A DNA stretch of 64,000 nt, taken from Bacteroidota bacterium (lineage in GTDB: Bacteria > Bacteroidota > Bacteroidia > Chitinophagales > Chitinophagaceae). The notes under the pieces were generated by a model. It searched no databases and was not told the origin of the DNA. It saw only the letters and a list, made by a program, of their open reading frames with translations. The stretch is from assembly GCA_022708055.1 (NCBI GenBank), contig JAKIZK010000002.1, forward strand, positions 313 through 64,312, written 5' to 3'. The position numbers and the translations under genes were made by a program. Positions 54,281 through 63,940 of the stretch are shown here, one piece after another. The number at the start of each line of letters is the position of its first letter. The stretch's first letter is position 1.

Positions 54281-57200
54281 TTATTGATTTTGATAAAACT
54301 TAATTTCTGCCAGCGCATTATTCCTGTTATGCAATGCCTCTACATAATCGCTTTGGATATTGATGGATTGATTTATTAGTAATACCCATTCTAAATAATT
54401 GATCTCTCCATTCAGAAATTGTTTGTTGGCAGTAGTGTGAATAGTTTCGGCATTTTTGAGAGCCGTGTTTTCAAAATAGCGAACAGCATCCTGATATTTT
54501 TGATATTGCCTGATGGCGGCTGCAAAATCAGCTTCTGTTTTTTTAAAGTTTACTTCGTATTCGTTGTTTGTTACTTGCTCATTTATTTTTGAAGCCTTGA
54601 TTTTAGCCTTTTGACTTCCTGCAAAAATGGGGATGCCTAAACCAATTTGTGCCGAATGAAACTGAGGTGTGTTGTTGTATTCTATATTATTTGCACCCAT
54701 TCCTTTCATGCCCATCAGGTTGTAAGCCAGCGTAAGCTCGGGTAATAATCTGGAGCGCTCCAATCTGGTGTTGGCAGTTGCAATATTTTGTTGTTGTTTC
54801 CAATACTGCATCATTGGATGCTTTGAGAGACCTGCGCTATCTATTACAGTTAAACTATTTACCATCAATTCAGTTTCACTGGGAGAGAAAACAGTTGTAG
54901 TATTCAGCAACAGTTGAAATTGTAATTGAACAATTTCTGCATCTTGCTCCAGTTGCAACAGTTGTAAAGCAATCTGACCTCGTTGGTTTTCGGCAGTTGT
55001 TTTTTCTAAAATATTGCTCTCACCTTTGTTGAACCGCAGCGTTGCTTTACTTAAAAAAGTAGCGAACAAACTATCGTTTTTCAGTAATAGATTTTTCTTT
55101 TGTTGCAGATACAACAAGTTGAAATATTCTACTGCTACCATTTTCTTCAATGTTGCTTCTTTTATCTGCACATTCAATAAACTGCTTTTCCATTCTTCAC
55201 TCAATAACTTCTTCTGTTTCACATACACTGTCGGAAAACTGAACGACTGAGATAAGCTCATCTTCACATCAGCATAAAAGCTATTGATTTGTCCATACTC
55301 TCCATTGATATTGGTGACAGGAATATTAGCCCCTGACTTGATTAGCTTCTGATGATATTCACTTTTCAGTTGCTCGTTTTTTATTGAGAGGTTATTTGCT
55401 AATGCAGTATCAATGGCTTGTTGAAGTGTGATTTTTGTTTGGGCGCTTGCAGAATTGCCAATGGGCAATAGGCAATATGCAAAAGCTATGACCAAAACAG
55501 ATTTTATTTTGATTGATTTATTTTTCATTGAAAATCCTTTATTAAAAATGATATACAAAATAGGTAGAACGAAAAGCGTTAAGAAGGTAGCTACCAACAA
55601 ACCACCTATCACTACAGTTGCCAGAGGGCGTTGCACTTCGGCACCTTCTCCATGACTGAGCGCCATAGGCAGAAAGCCAAGCGATGCTACAAAAGCCGTC
55701 ATCAATACAGGCCGCAAACGAACTTTGGTTCCCATAATCACAATGCGCTTCAGGTTTTTGTAACCCTCGCTTTTTAAGCGATTAAATTCTGCAACCAGTA
55801 CAATGCCGTTCAAAACGGCTACACCAAACAATGCAATAAAGCCAATGCCGGCACTCACACTGAAAGGAATGCCTCTTATTGCCAAAGCAAAAATTCCGCC
55901 TATTGCCGATAGCGGAATGGCAGTATAAATCAGCAATCCTTGCTTTACAGAGCCAAAAGCAAAATAGAGTAGGAGGAAGATTAACAATAACGACACCGGA
56001 ACAGCCACATATAATCTCGTCTTGGCTGCTTCCAGATTTTCAAACGCACCACCGTAAGTCATAAAATAACCGGGAGGTAATTTTATTTGCTGCTCTACTT
56101 TTTGTTGCAGTTCATGCACCGTGCTTTGAATATCTCTGCCACGCACATTAAAACCTACAATAATTCTGCGTTGCGAATTTTCTCTTTGAATCTGATTTGG
56201 TCCGTCTTCAACAGCAACGGTAGCAACCGTGCTTAATGGAATTTGTGTTCCCTGTGGTGTGGCTATCAGTAATTGTTGCACATCTTCCAGATTTTTTCTT
56301 TTACTGCCCGACAAACGCACTACCAAATCAAATCGCTTTTCACCCTCATACACCATACCGCTGCTTTCGCCTGCAAAAGCTGCATTAACCACCCGGTTGA
56401 TGTCGCTGATGTTTAAACCATATTGCGCAATCACACTCCGATTGTATTTTACTACAATCTGCGGCATACCCGAAACCGGCTCTACATAAAGCGCTTCACT
56501 TCCGTCAACGGTATTACAAATTTTTCCTAACAGATTGGCGTAATGTGCCAGCGTATCTAAATTTTCTCCGAATATTTTACAAACCACATCCTGCCTTGCA
56601 CCCGAAATCAGTTCGTTGAAACGCATGGCTACCGGATATTGAAAACCAAATGATACACCCGATACTGCTTCTAATTCCTTAGCAATTTTTGATTCCAATT
56701 CGGGATATGTTTTTGCCGAAGTCCATTCCTTTCTTGGTTTCAGAATAATCATCATATCCGATGCATCCACAGCCATCGGGTCGGTGGGCACTTCGCTGCT
56801 TCCTGTTTTAGTAACGACTTTTTCTACCTCAGGAAATTTTTGTAAAATGATTTTTGACGCTTTTGATGCGGCTTCAATGGAAGTATTCAAATTACTACCC
56901 GGCAGCACCCTTGTATCCACAGCGAAATCGCCTTCCGGTAAAGAAGGAATAAACTCACCGCCTAAAGTTGTCAATACCAATATTGCCGCAACAAACAATC
57001 CAGCTATAGATGCTAATACAGTCTTTTGATAGCGCAATATTTTAGTGAGATACTTTTGATAAAACCGTTCTATACGATTCATCATTTTATCAGAGAAAGT
57101 TTCTTTGTGCGAAATCTTTTTACTTAAAAACAAAGAACTCATCATCGGAATATAAGTCAGCGACAATACAAAAGCTCCCAATAAAGCAAAGGCAACTGTT

Positions 57201-58645
57201 TGAGCCATCGGCTTAAACATTTTTCCTTCTATACCCTGCAAAGAGAAAATGGGGAGATAAACAATGAGGATAATGATCTGACCAAATACAGCACTGTTCA
57301 TCATTCTGGATGCAGATGTTTTTACCTCGCTATCCATTTCGCTTTGTGAAAGCTTATTAACTTTTGCAAATAACTTGCTGTGCGTGAGCTTGTGCATTAC
57401 TGCCTCCACAATAATTACAGCTCCGTCCACAATCAATCCAAAATCCAATGCACCTAAACTCATCAGGTTTCCACTTACACCAAAAGTGTTCATCAGGATA
57501 ATGGCAAATAACATGGAGAGTGGAATAACAGATGCTACCAGCAATCCTGCACGAAGATTTCCTAAAAACAATACCAACACAAAAATCACTATCAGCGCAC
57601 CTTCCATTAAGTTTTTAGTAACGGTGCTGATGGCATTGTTCACCATTTTGGTTCTGTCAAGGAATGGCTCTATCACCACACCTTCGGGTAATGATTTTTG
57701 AATAGCAGCAATCCGTTCTTTAATATTTTGAATCACCTCATTGCTGTTTGCTCCCTTCAGCATCATCACTACTGCACCGGAAACCTGTTGTTCTCCATTG
57801 TAGGTCATGGCGCCATAGCGTGGGGCATTGCCGAAACGAACTTCACCTACATCACGAATCAGCAATGGAATTCCTGTAGGAAGATTTTTTACCACAATGT
57901 TTTGAATATCATCTATCGTTCCCACTAATCCTTCACTGCGGATAAACAGTATGGTAGGTCCTTTTTCAATGTATGAACCACCGGTGTTTTGATTATTTTT
58001 TTCAAGAGCATTGAAAACATCGCTGATGGTTATTCCATAAGCCATCAATTTTTCGGGCACTACTGCTATTTCATATTGTTTAAGCAAACCGCCAAAACTG
58101 CTCACTTCGGCAACGCCTTTTACTCCCAACAGTTGTCTGCGCACTATCCAATCCTGAATAGTGCGTAATTCCATTGCATTGTATTTGTTTTCATACCCTT
58201 TTTTGGGACGAACCGCATACTGATAAATTTCACCCAGACCTGTAGTAACAGGTGCTAACACAGGAGTTCCAAATCCTTTTGGAATTTGCTCCTGTGCTTG
58301 TTGTAGGCGTTCTGCTACCTGCTGCCTTGCCCAATAAATGTCGGTTTTATCATCAAACACAATGGTAACAACCGATAAACCAAAGCGGGAAAAACTCCTG
58401 AGTTCAATCAGCCCCGGAATGTTATTATTTACCTGTTCAATCGGGAAAGTAATTAACCGCTCTACATCAGGCGCTCCCAATGCAGGCGCAATCGTTATGA
58501 CCTGCACCTGATTATTGGTGATGTCGGGCACAGCATCAATCGGAAGTTTTTTTACTTCATAAGCACCATAGGCAATCAACCCGAGGACGGAAAGACCAAT
58601 GATGAGTTTATTTTTAATAGAGAATTCAATTATTTTATTCAGCAT
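54281..58645 (-). CDS. Heavy-metal RND pump fused to its TolC-like outer-membrane factor
   Basis: This 1454-residue protein joins a CzcA/CusA-type pump (1-1039) to an outer-membrane efflux factor (1040-1454). The pump has about 12 membrane segments; the fourth carries DFGLIVDGAVIIVE (Asp401, Asp407, Glu414), the signature of divalent-metal pumps (CzcA type), unlike the copper-type CusA motif. The joint reads NKGFS, then a Met (1040) and a signal-peptide-like stretch (SVLVIAFAYCLLPIG...SASAQ). The TolC part begins TKITLQQAIDTALANNL and has two efflux-protein repeats of coiled helices. Such fusions are known in Bacteroidetes. It is upstream of the adaptor gene by 13 bases and should form an all-in-one efflux complex with it. 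Gene names cusA/czcA are both possible. Confidence 0.85.
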   Translation of the reverse strand: MLNKIIEFSIKNKLIIGLSVLGLIAYGAYEVKKLPIDAVPDITNNQVQVITIAPALGAPDVERLITFPIEQVNNNIPGLIELRSFSRFGLSVVTIVFDDKTDIYWARQQVAERLQQAQEQIPKGFGTPVLAPVTTGLGEIYQYAVRPKKGYENKYNAMELRTIQDWIVRRQLLGVKGVAEVSSFGGLLKQYEIAVVPEKLMAYGITISDVFNALEKNNQNTGGSYIEKGPTILFIRSEGLVGTIDDIQNIVVKNLPTGIPLLIRDVGEVRFGNAPRYGAMTYNGEQQVSGAVVMMLKGANSNEVIQNIKERIAAIQKSLPEGVVIEPFLDRTKMVNNAISTVTKNLMEGALIVIFVLVLFLGNLRAGLLVASVIPLSMLFAIILMNTFGVSGNLMSLGALDFGLIVDGAVIIVEAVMHKLTHSKLFAKVNKLSQSEMDSEVKTSASRMMNSAVFGQIIILIVYLPIFSLQGIEGKMFKPMAQTVAFALLGAFVLSLTYIPMMSSLFLSKKISHKETFSDKMMNRIERFYQKYLTKILRYQKTVLASIAGLFVAAILVLTTLGGEFIPSLPEGDFAVDTRVLPGSNLNTSIEAASKASKIILQKFPEVEKVVTKTGSSEVPTDPMAVDASDMMIILKPRKEWTSAKTYPELESKIAKELEAVSGVSFGFQYPVAMRFNELISGARQDVVCKIFGENLDTLAHYANLLGKICNTVDGSEALYVEPVSGMPQIVVKYNRSVIAQYGLNISDINRVVNAAFAGESSGMVYEGEKRFDLVVRLSGSKRKNLEDVQQLLIATPQGTQIPLSTVATVAVEDGPNQIQRENSQRRIIVGFNVRGRDIQSTVHELQQKVEQQIKLPPGYFMTYGGAFENLEAAKTRLYVAVPVSLLLIFLLLYFAFGSVKQGLLIYTAIPLSAIGGIFALAIRGIPFSVSAGIGFIALFGVAVLNGIVLVAEFNRLKSEGYKNLKRIVIMGTKVRLRPVLMTAFVASLGFLPMALSHGEGAEVQRPLATVVIGGLLVATFLTLFVLPILYIIFNKGFSMKNKSIKIKSVLVIAFAYCLLPIGNSASAQTKITLQQAIDTALANNLSIKNEQLKSEYHQKLIKSGANIPVTNINGEYGQINSFYADVKMSLSQSFSFPTVYVKQKKLLSEEWKSSLLNVQIKEATLKKMVAVEYFNLLYLQQKKNLLLKNDSLFATFLSKATLRFNKGESNILEKTTAENQRGQIALQLLQLEQDAEIVQLQFQLLLNTTTVFSPSETELMVNSLTVIDSAGLSKHPMMQYWKQQQNIATANTRLERSRLLPELTLAYNLMGMKGMGANNIEYNNTPQFHSAQIGLGIPIFAGSQKAKIKASKINEQVTNNEYEVNFKKTEADFAAAIRQYQKYQDAVRYFENTALKNAETIHTTANKQFLNGEINYLEWVLLINQSINIQSDYVEALHNRNNALAEIKFYQNQ
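55440..55500. repeat. ATTGCCC-type repeats at the CusA-TolC joint
   Basis: The codons for residues ~1050-1070 of the pump-TolC fusion contain ATTGCCTATTGCCCATTGGCAATT-like units on the minus strand, of the same family as the tract in the adaptor gene. They encode the hydrophobic core and end of the TolC part's signal-peptide-like segment. Confidence 0.6.
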
Positions 58646-58654
58646 TTTTTATAT

Positions 58655-58755
58655 TTCTTAGTTGTGCAATTAGCAATGTGCAATCTGCAATTAGCAATGC
58701 GTAATTAAAGACAATGAGTTGCTTATTGCTTATTGCCTGTTACCTATTGCTATTA
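58655..58755. repeat. ATTGCC/AATTAGC repeat tract upstream of the pump gene
   Basis: About 100 bases between the pump-fusion gene and the His-rich protein gene consist of units such as GCAATTAGCAATGTGCAATCTGC and TTGCTTATTGCTTATTGCC, of the same family as at 54121-54262 and 55440-55500. Nothing else is visible in this spacer. Confidence 0.6.
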
Positions 58756-58762
58756 AAAAAAA

Positions 58763-59146
58763 CTAAGAAACTTTTGGCGGTTGCCAGATACTACCGAGGT
58801 AGGCGTTGGAATAATCCTGTTGTTGCGCAGGGATTTTTATTTCAGCTATTGAAGGAATTGCCTGAGTAAATGTAATAAATGTTGGAGCAACTGTAATTAC
58901 CTGAGCAAAATGACAATCAGCCGTTTTGAAAGGTAATTTTTCGTGGTTGTGATGATTGTTGCTATGCTGATGATTGCATTTGTTGCCGTAATGTTGGGCT
59001 AAAAAGTCAAGGATAGAATTGTCGTTATCTTCCTGAGTATGTTCAATGTAATGGTGAATGAGCAACGGCATTTTCAACACTTCTCCAAATGCAGTGTTTG
59101 CACTCAAGAAGATGAATAGAAAGAATGTTGTTACTAATTTTTTCAC
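58763..59146 (-). CDS. Small secreted His-rich protein of the metal-efflux cluster
   Basis: This 127-residue protein starts at GTG 59146, with a signal peptide (MKKLVTTFFLFIFLSANTAFG). Its central part follows a pattern seen in small proteins next to Bacteroidetes metal-efflux genes: a PLLIHHYIEH helix, ILDFLAQHYGN, a His-rich stretch (HQHSNNHHNHE), then LPFKT and a Cys-His. The His/Cys set suggests metal binding in the periplasm (inference). No enzyme motif is present. It lies 22 bases after the HAE1 pump and before the pump-TolC fusion, same strand. Confidence 0.75.
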   Translation of the reverse strand: MKKLVTTFFLFIFLSANTAFGEVLKMPLLIHHYIEHTQEDNDNSILDFLAQHYGNKCNHQHSNNHHNHEKLPFKTADCHFAQVITVAPTFITFTQAIPSIAEIKIPAQQQDYSNAYLGSIWQPPKVS

Positions 59147-59168
59147 AATGCAAAAATAAGTGTATGAG

Positions 59169-62100
59169 TTAAGCAGTAATATGACTTACATCACGTTTTG
59201 GTTTCATTAACTTTTCTTTCATGCTATCCACCACATAATAAACCATCGGCACTAAGAAAACGGTGAGCACCAAGGAAGAAAGTAAGCCGCCAATAATTAC
59301 CCAGGCTAATCCATTTTTCCATTCGGCAGAGGTTCCGGTGGCTAATGCAATGGGCAACATACCGATTGCCATAGAAAGTGTAGTCATCAGAATAGGGCGC
59401 ATTCGTTCTTTGCTTGCCTGTATTATTGCCTCTCTGAAAGTTTTTCCTTCCGCTTTTAGTTGATTGGTGAAGTCCACAATCAAGATAGAATTTTTGGTTA
59501 CCAATCCCATCAGCATAATCAACCCCAGCAATGCAAATAAACTCAAATGGCTAAGCGATAAATTCAATGCGAGAAATGCTCCGATAGCGGCTACGGGAAT
59601 GGCAAAGAGCGCCACAAAAGGATAGATGAAACTATCATACAGCGCTACCATAATCAGATAAATCAAAATAAACGAAACCAGCAATACAGAACCCAACGCC
59701 CCGAAACTGTCGTTTTGCCTTTTTATATCGCTGCCCCAGGTCATTTGAATACCATCGGGCAAAGGATTTTTTTGAATGTATGCAACTACATCATCAGCTA
59801 CTGTTCCCGAAGGGCGACCTAAAGCATCGGCTGTTAATGTAACTGCAGGCTGGCGGTCTTTTCTTTCTAACAAAGAAGGTGAATTGTCTTTTTCAATATC
59901 GGCAAACTGCGACACCTGAACCGGTATTCCCATCGGGTTAACAACATAGAGTTGCTTTACATCATCATAATTTTTCCGGTTGAATTGATCTAACCAAATT
60001 CTCACCGGATATTCCGTTCCGTTTTCGGTGAGTGTGGCATCATCATTTCCTGAAAAAGCAGTTCTTAAATTCATGCCTACATAAGCGGTGTTTAAACCTA
60101 AGCGTTGCATTTTATCTTTATCGGGAATTACTTTCAATTCTGGGCTTCCTGCTTCTACCGACAAACGCACATTATCCGCACCCGGAATTTTTTCAATCAC
60201 CGATTTTAAACCACTTCCTGTTTTCATTACTTCATGCAAGTTGCTTCCGCTCAAAGTAATTTCAATAGGTGCAGAACGAGGCACCAAACCCAAAGCCATC
60301 ATTGAAAAATTGATACCTGAATATTCCTTTTGCAAACTATCTCTCAAGTTCCGCATAAATGCTTCCGTAGAAATTTTCTTGATACCGGCTTTTTTTAATT
60401 CTTCATTCTTCATTTTTAATTGAACCGTAAACTCCGTTTTGTTCGCCATTCCTACTCCCAAACTACCAATGCCTGAACTTGGTCCGCCTACATTGCTGAA
60501 TAAGCTAGCCACTTCCGGTTGTTTCAGTATATAGTTTTCAATTTTTTCGGAAATGAGATTGTTTTGTTGCAGCGACACACTTTTATCAAACTCAAGCCCC
60601 AGCCTGAATTTTCCCTGATCGCCCGTAGCAATTAATTCTTTACCAATGATGCCTTGTTTCATCACCAATGCCGTTATTACAAAAAGCAATAAAATAAATC
60701 CGGTGAAAATGAGTTTGTGATGCAATACCCAATTCAATTTTTTGCCATACCAGTTGATGAAATTATTTAACTGCTTTTCAAACCACAGTAAAAAGCGATT
60801 GAAAAGGTTAGTCGGTTGTAAATCGTCTTTCTTTCCGATGCGTGAAGACAACCAGGGCGTGAGCGTAAAGCCCACTAATAAACTGGTGAGCACCGTAACC
60901 ACAATCACTACCGAAAATTGTTTGAGCATATCGGCAACGAACACCTGCAAAAACAAAATAGGCACAAACACCACCACATCTACCAGCGTAATAGAAACGG
61001 CAGAATAACCAATCTCCATTCGCCCGTCCAAAGATGCTTTTCGTTTTTCTTTCCCCATATCTAAATGCCGCTGAATGTTTTCCAGCACTACTGTGGCATC
61101 ATCCACCAAAACGCCAATCACTAAAGACATGGCGAGCAAGGTCATTAAATTAAGTGTATAACCCAACAACCACATAGCGCCAAAAGCCGTAATCAACGAA
61201 GTAGGAATAGCTACCGCCACAATCAATGAGTTTCTAAAGCTGCGCAAAAACAAAAGCATCACGAGAGAAACAAGAATAACCGCCATCATTAAATCAACCA
61301 CTACCGAATTAACGGCAGCTATGGTGTTGTCGGTACTGTCGTCTGTAACTGCAAATTTCACATCAGATGAAGCGTTGTTTTTTTCAATGGTTTTAAATTT
61401 CTCCCGAATGAGTTTTGATACATCTACCGCATTGGCATCACCTTGTTTTTTTATGAGCAGACCGATACCGTTTTTCCCGTTGAAACGACTTACGGAACTT
61501 TGTTCTTTCACTCCGTCTCTTACTACGGCAATATCTTTTACATACACCGGACTTCCCGGCATCGGCATTGCCACCTGCACATTTTTAATGTCATTGATGG
61601 TGTTGAATTTACCCACCAAACGAACCGCATTGTTTTCTGTGTCGGTTTGCACCTTTCCGGCCGGTAAATCAATGCCTGCACGATTGATGGCTTCTACAAC
61701 TTGATAAAGTGAAATCTTATAAAGTTTCAATTTGTCTTTATCTGCCTGCACCTGAATTTCTCTTTCTTCGCCACCCAGCACGGTAATTTCTGCCACACCT
61801 TTCAACTGTTGTATTTGCGGAAGAAAATCGTCTTTCAATTTTTGATAAAAATCTGTTGGCGATAAATTACTCGTGGCACTTACAGACATGATCGGCAAAT
61901 CGTTTGGCGATACTTTACTAATCACCGGATTTTGAATATCCTTCGGTAAATCTTTTCGGATGTTATCAATAAAGCGTTGCGCATCCTGCATCGTTTTATC
62001 CAAATCAGTTCCGTATTTCAGATTGGCGATGATGATAGAAGCATTAGGCAACGACTTTGTAACCAGGTAATCCACACCCTCCAGATTAGAAAGCGCATCC

Positions 62101-62303
62101 TCAATTTTTCGGGAAACAGAAGTTTCCACTTCATTCGGTTCAGCACCGGGGTAAACCGTTTTAATCACCACAACGGGTTGATTGAAATCAGGCATTAATT
62201 CATAACTCAAATTCTTAAATCCGATTACTCCCAAAAGAGCAAACACGCTGAACAAAACAATAATCAGCGATGGTCGTTTGATGGATATTTCTGTGATGTT
62301 CAT
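59169..62303 (-). CDS. HAE1-type (AcrB-like) RND efflux pump
   Basis: This 1044-residue proton-driven pump has 12 membrane segments and two large periplasmic loops. The N-terminus is MNITEISIKRPSLIIVLFSVFALLG. The fourth segment has GVLVDDATVVLEN with the proton-relay pair Asp401-Asp402, typical of HAE1 multidrug/hydrophobic-compound pumps, not HME metal pumps. It is preceded by adaptor and TolC genes (62879-64000) and separated from them by a four-helix-bundle gene. It should form a second tripartite complex beside the metal pump. Confidence 0.92.
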   Translation of the reverse strand: MNITEISIKRPSLIIVLFSVFALLGVIGFKNLSYELMPDFNQPVVVIKTVYPGAEPNEVETSVSRKIEDALSNLEGVDYLVTKSLPNASIIIANLKYGTDLDKTMQDAQRFIDNIRKDLPKDIQNPVISKVSPNDLPIMSVSATSNLSPTDFYQKLKDDFLPQIQQLKGVAEITVLGGEEREIQVQADKDKLKLYKISLYQVVEAINRAGIDLPAGKVQTDTENNAVRLVGKFNTINDIKNVQVAMPMPGSPVYVKDIAVVRDGVKEQSSVSRFNGKNGIGLLIKKQGDANAVDVSKLIREKFKTIEKNNASSDVKFAVTDDSTDNTIAAVNSVVVDLMMAVILVSLVMLLFLRSFRNSLIVAVAIPTSLITAFGAMWLLGYTLNLMTLLAMSLVIGVLVDDATVVLENIQRHLDMGKEKRKASLDGRMEIGYSAVSITLVDVVVFVPILFLQVFVADMLKQFSVVIVVTVLTSLLVGFTLTPWLSSRIGKKDDLQPTNLFNRFLLWFEKQLNNFINWYGKKLNWVLHHKLIFTGFILLLFVITALVMKQGIIGKELIATGDQGKFRLGLEFDKSVSLQQNNLISEKIENYILKQPEVASLFSNVGGPSSGIGSLGVGMANKTEFTVQLKMKNEELKKAGIKKISTEAFMRNLRDSLQKEYSGINFSMMALGLVPRSAPIEITLSGSNLHEVMKTGSGLKSVIEKIPGADNVRLSVEAGSPELKVIPDKDKMQRLGLNTAYVGMNLRTAFSGNDDATLTENGTEYPVRIWLDQFNRKNYDDVKQLYVVNPMGIPVQVSQFADIEKDNSPSLLERKDRQPAVTLTADALGRPSGTVADDVVAYIQKNPLPDGIQMTWGSDIKRQNDSFGALGSVLLVSFILIYLIMVALYDSFIYPFVALFAIPVAAIGAFLALNLSLSHLSLFALLGLIMLMGLVTKNSILIVDFTNQLKAEGKTFREAIIQASKERMRPILMTTLSMAIGMLPIALATGTSAEWKNGLAWVIIGGLLSSLVLTVFLVPMVYYVVDSMKEKLMKPKRDVSHITA

Positions 62304-62400
62304 TTTATTAAGTTAACAGTGAAAAGTGAATAGTTAACAATGAAAAGTTAGCAATCACTATTCGCTTGTATTTTTCACTTTTAGTTTTTCGTTTTCAGTT
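62304..62400. repeat. Degenerate repeat spacer before the four-helix-bundle gene
   Basis: The plus strand here reads through AGTTAACAGTGAAAAGTG, TTAACAATGAAAAGTT and then TTTTTCACTTTTAG-type units. The 3' end of the four-helix-bundle gene (KTLKLKTKN and stop at 62381) lies within the last units, so the repeat provides its terminal codons. Confidence 0.5.
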
Positions 62401-62740
62401 TTAAAGTTTTTATGGAAGATATTAGCAAAGCAATTAGCTCTTTACAGTCGGCTATCAAACTTTCTGACAAGAGCTTTTCTATGTAATCAGTATCAAATAA
62501 GATGGAAAGCCAATATTCTGTTTCATTAGCTTCCTTTAGTGCGATATGCAGTTTGTGAATAAAATCAGCATTACTTTGAGCGTATTCGGCTTCTTTAACT
62601 AAAGCACCTATTGCTGTTCCTGAACGAAGAACTTGTTTACTCAATACAAATTCTTTCTTATCTGTTTGTAAAAATTGAGACAACTTTACTATTCGTATTG
62701 CAAATAGATAACTTTTATCTCTTAAAATAGACTTTCCCAT
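62381..62740 (-). CDS. Four-helix-bundle protein (23S rRNA-IVS-like family)
   Basis: This 119-residue all-helical protein has the family's helix pattern: SYLFAIRIVKLSQFL, then EFVLSKQVLRSGTAIGALVKEAEYAQS and the HKLHIALKEANETEYWLSIL helix. Such proteins were first found in 23S rRNA intervening sequences and resemble the Avd proteins of retroelements. They are common alone in Bacteroidetes, often near repeats. Here it sits inside an RND operon between adaptor and pump, flanked on both sides by degenerate repeats, so it looks inserted. Its function here is not known. Confidence 0.88.
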   Translation of the reverse strand: MGKSILRDKSYLFAIRIVKLSQFLQTDKKEFVLSKQVLRSGTAIGALVKEAEYAQSNADFIHKLHIALKEANETEYWLSILFDTDYIEKLLSESLIADCKELIALLISSIKTLKLKTKN

Positions 62741-62799
62741 AATTTCTATATTTTAATAAATTACACTTTAATCGTCATCATAAACATACCAAAAGGCAT

Positions 62800-62890
62800 C
62801 ATTCACTTTTCACTTTTCACTTTTCGTTTTTAGTTTTTCACTTTTCGTTTTTAGTTTTTCACTTTTCGTTTGTAGTTTTTAGTTTTTCAC
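62800..62890. repeat. TTTTCAC/TTTTTAG degenerate repeats between adaptor and four-helix-bundle genes
   Basis: About 90 bases consist of TTTTCACTTTTCAC, TTTTCGTTTTTAG and TTTTTCAC units in near-tandem order, ending at the adaptor's last codons (VEVKN and stop at 62879). The 12-14-base period is imperfect. It resembles the tract on the other side of the four-helix-bundle gene. Confidence 0.65.
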
Positions 62891-63931
62891 TTCCACCTTC
62901 GCTCCCTCAAACAGATTAATAAACCCGTTTGTAACAATCACATCTCCCTGATTTAGTCCGTCTGTTACAATCGTTTTATTGCCGATGTTTTTTGAAATAG
63001 TAATCGTTTGTAAAACTGCTTTTCCGCTTTTTACAACATAAACTTGTGAGATATTTTCATTGTTAATGATGACAGAAGAGGGAATAAGAATGCCCTGTTT
63101 TGTTTCGTTTTCAGAAAACGAAACCTTTCCGAACATTCCTGATTTTATTTCTGATTGTTTTGTATTAGCTACTTGAAATTGTAATGGGAAACTATTGCCT
63201 ATATTGGCTTTGCTTCCTATCATGGTAAGTTTTCCGGGGAGTGAAATATCCGGAAATACATCTGCGGAAATAGCATAGTTCCGACCGATTTTAAATTGTT
63301 GTAAATCCGTTTCAGGGACATTGACGGTAAATTTTAGTATTGCAATATCCGTAATCTGTAATAGCGGAACTCCGGGTGCTGCAAAAGCTCCCACCTCACT
63401 CAATTTTGCTGTTACCACACCATTGAACGGAGCTTTGATGGTGGTTTTGTTTATTTGCTCTTGCAGAGAATATTTTTGAACCTTAGCGGACTTCAATCCT
63501 AATTTTGCTTTTTCTAATTGTATGCCCTGAACAGCATCTGCCTCTGTTAAAATCGTGTATCGTTTTACATCATCTTCCAATCCTTCAATTTGCACTTCTA
63601 CGGATTGTAATTGTAATTTCAACAGCGAATTATCTAATTGAATAAGCGTTTGTCCTGCACGAACATAACTCCCTACATCTACTAATACAGTATTTATTTT
63701 TCCTTGCGTTTCGGCACTGATTTTAGTTTCCCTGTTAGGTTCAAAAGTTCCGCTATAAGCAACAGCATCATTTATGTTTTGTAAATGAACAGTGTCCACA
63801 CTTACTGCGATCGGCTTTTCTTTATCATAATGATACACCTTGCTTTCAGTTGTTTTTTTATTGCTGATTAGTTTAAAAATCATCAAACCAACCACCGCAA
63901 CACCTGCTATTATCCAGATTATCTTTTTCAT
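62879..63931 (-). CDS. RND efflux adaptor (membrane fusion protein)
   Basis: This 350-residue adaptor has an N-terminal membrane anchor (MKKIIWIIAGVAVVGLMIF). The lipoyl-like half is in TKISAETQGKINTVLVDVGSYVRAGQTLIQLD, with core GSYVRAGQTL, followed by a coiled hairpin (LQLQSVEVQIEGLEDDVKRY, KAKLGLKSAKVQKYSL). The second lipoyl half is INKTTIKAPFNGVVTAKLSEVGAFAAPG, and the beta-barrel ends in GMFGKVSFSE. It would link the HAE1 pump to a TolC channel; the partial TolC gene lies 9 bases upstream. The four-helix-bundle gene and repeats separate it from the pump. Confidence 0.9.
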   Translation of the reverse strand: MKKIIWIIAGVAVVGLMIFKLISNKKTTESKVYHYDKEKPIAVSVDTVHLQNINDAVAYSGTFEPNRETKISAETQGKINTVLVDVGSYVRAGQTLIQLDNSLLKLQLQSVEVQIEGLEDDVKRYTILTEADAVQGIQLEKAKLGLKSAKVQKYSLQEQINKTTIKAPFNGVVTAKLSEVGAFAAPGVPLLQITDIAILKFTVNVPETDLQQFKIGRNYAISADVFPDISLPGKLTMIGSKANIGNSFPLQFQVANTKQSEIKSGMFGKVSFSENETKQGILIPSSVIINNENISQVYVVKSGKAVLQTITISKNIGNKTIVTDGLNQGDVIVTNGFINLFEGAKVEVKN

Positions 63932-63940
63932 TTTTAACTT

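Noticed and set aside
62800..62890. CRISPR-like or origin-iteron array
   Set aside because: Units vary in length and sequence; no cas or replication genes nearby.
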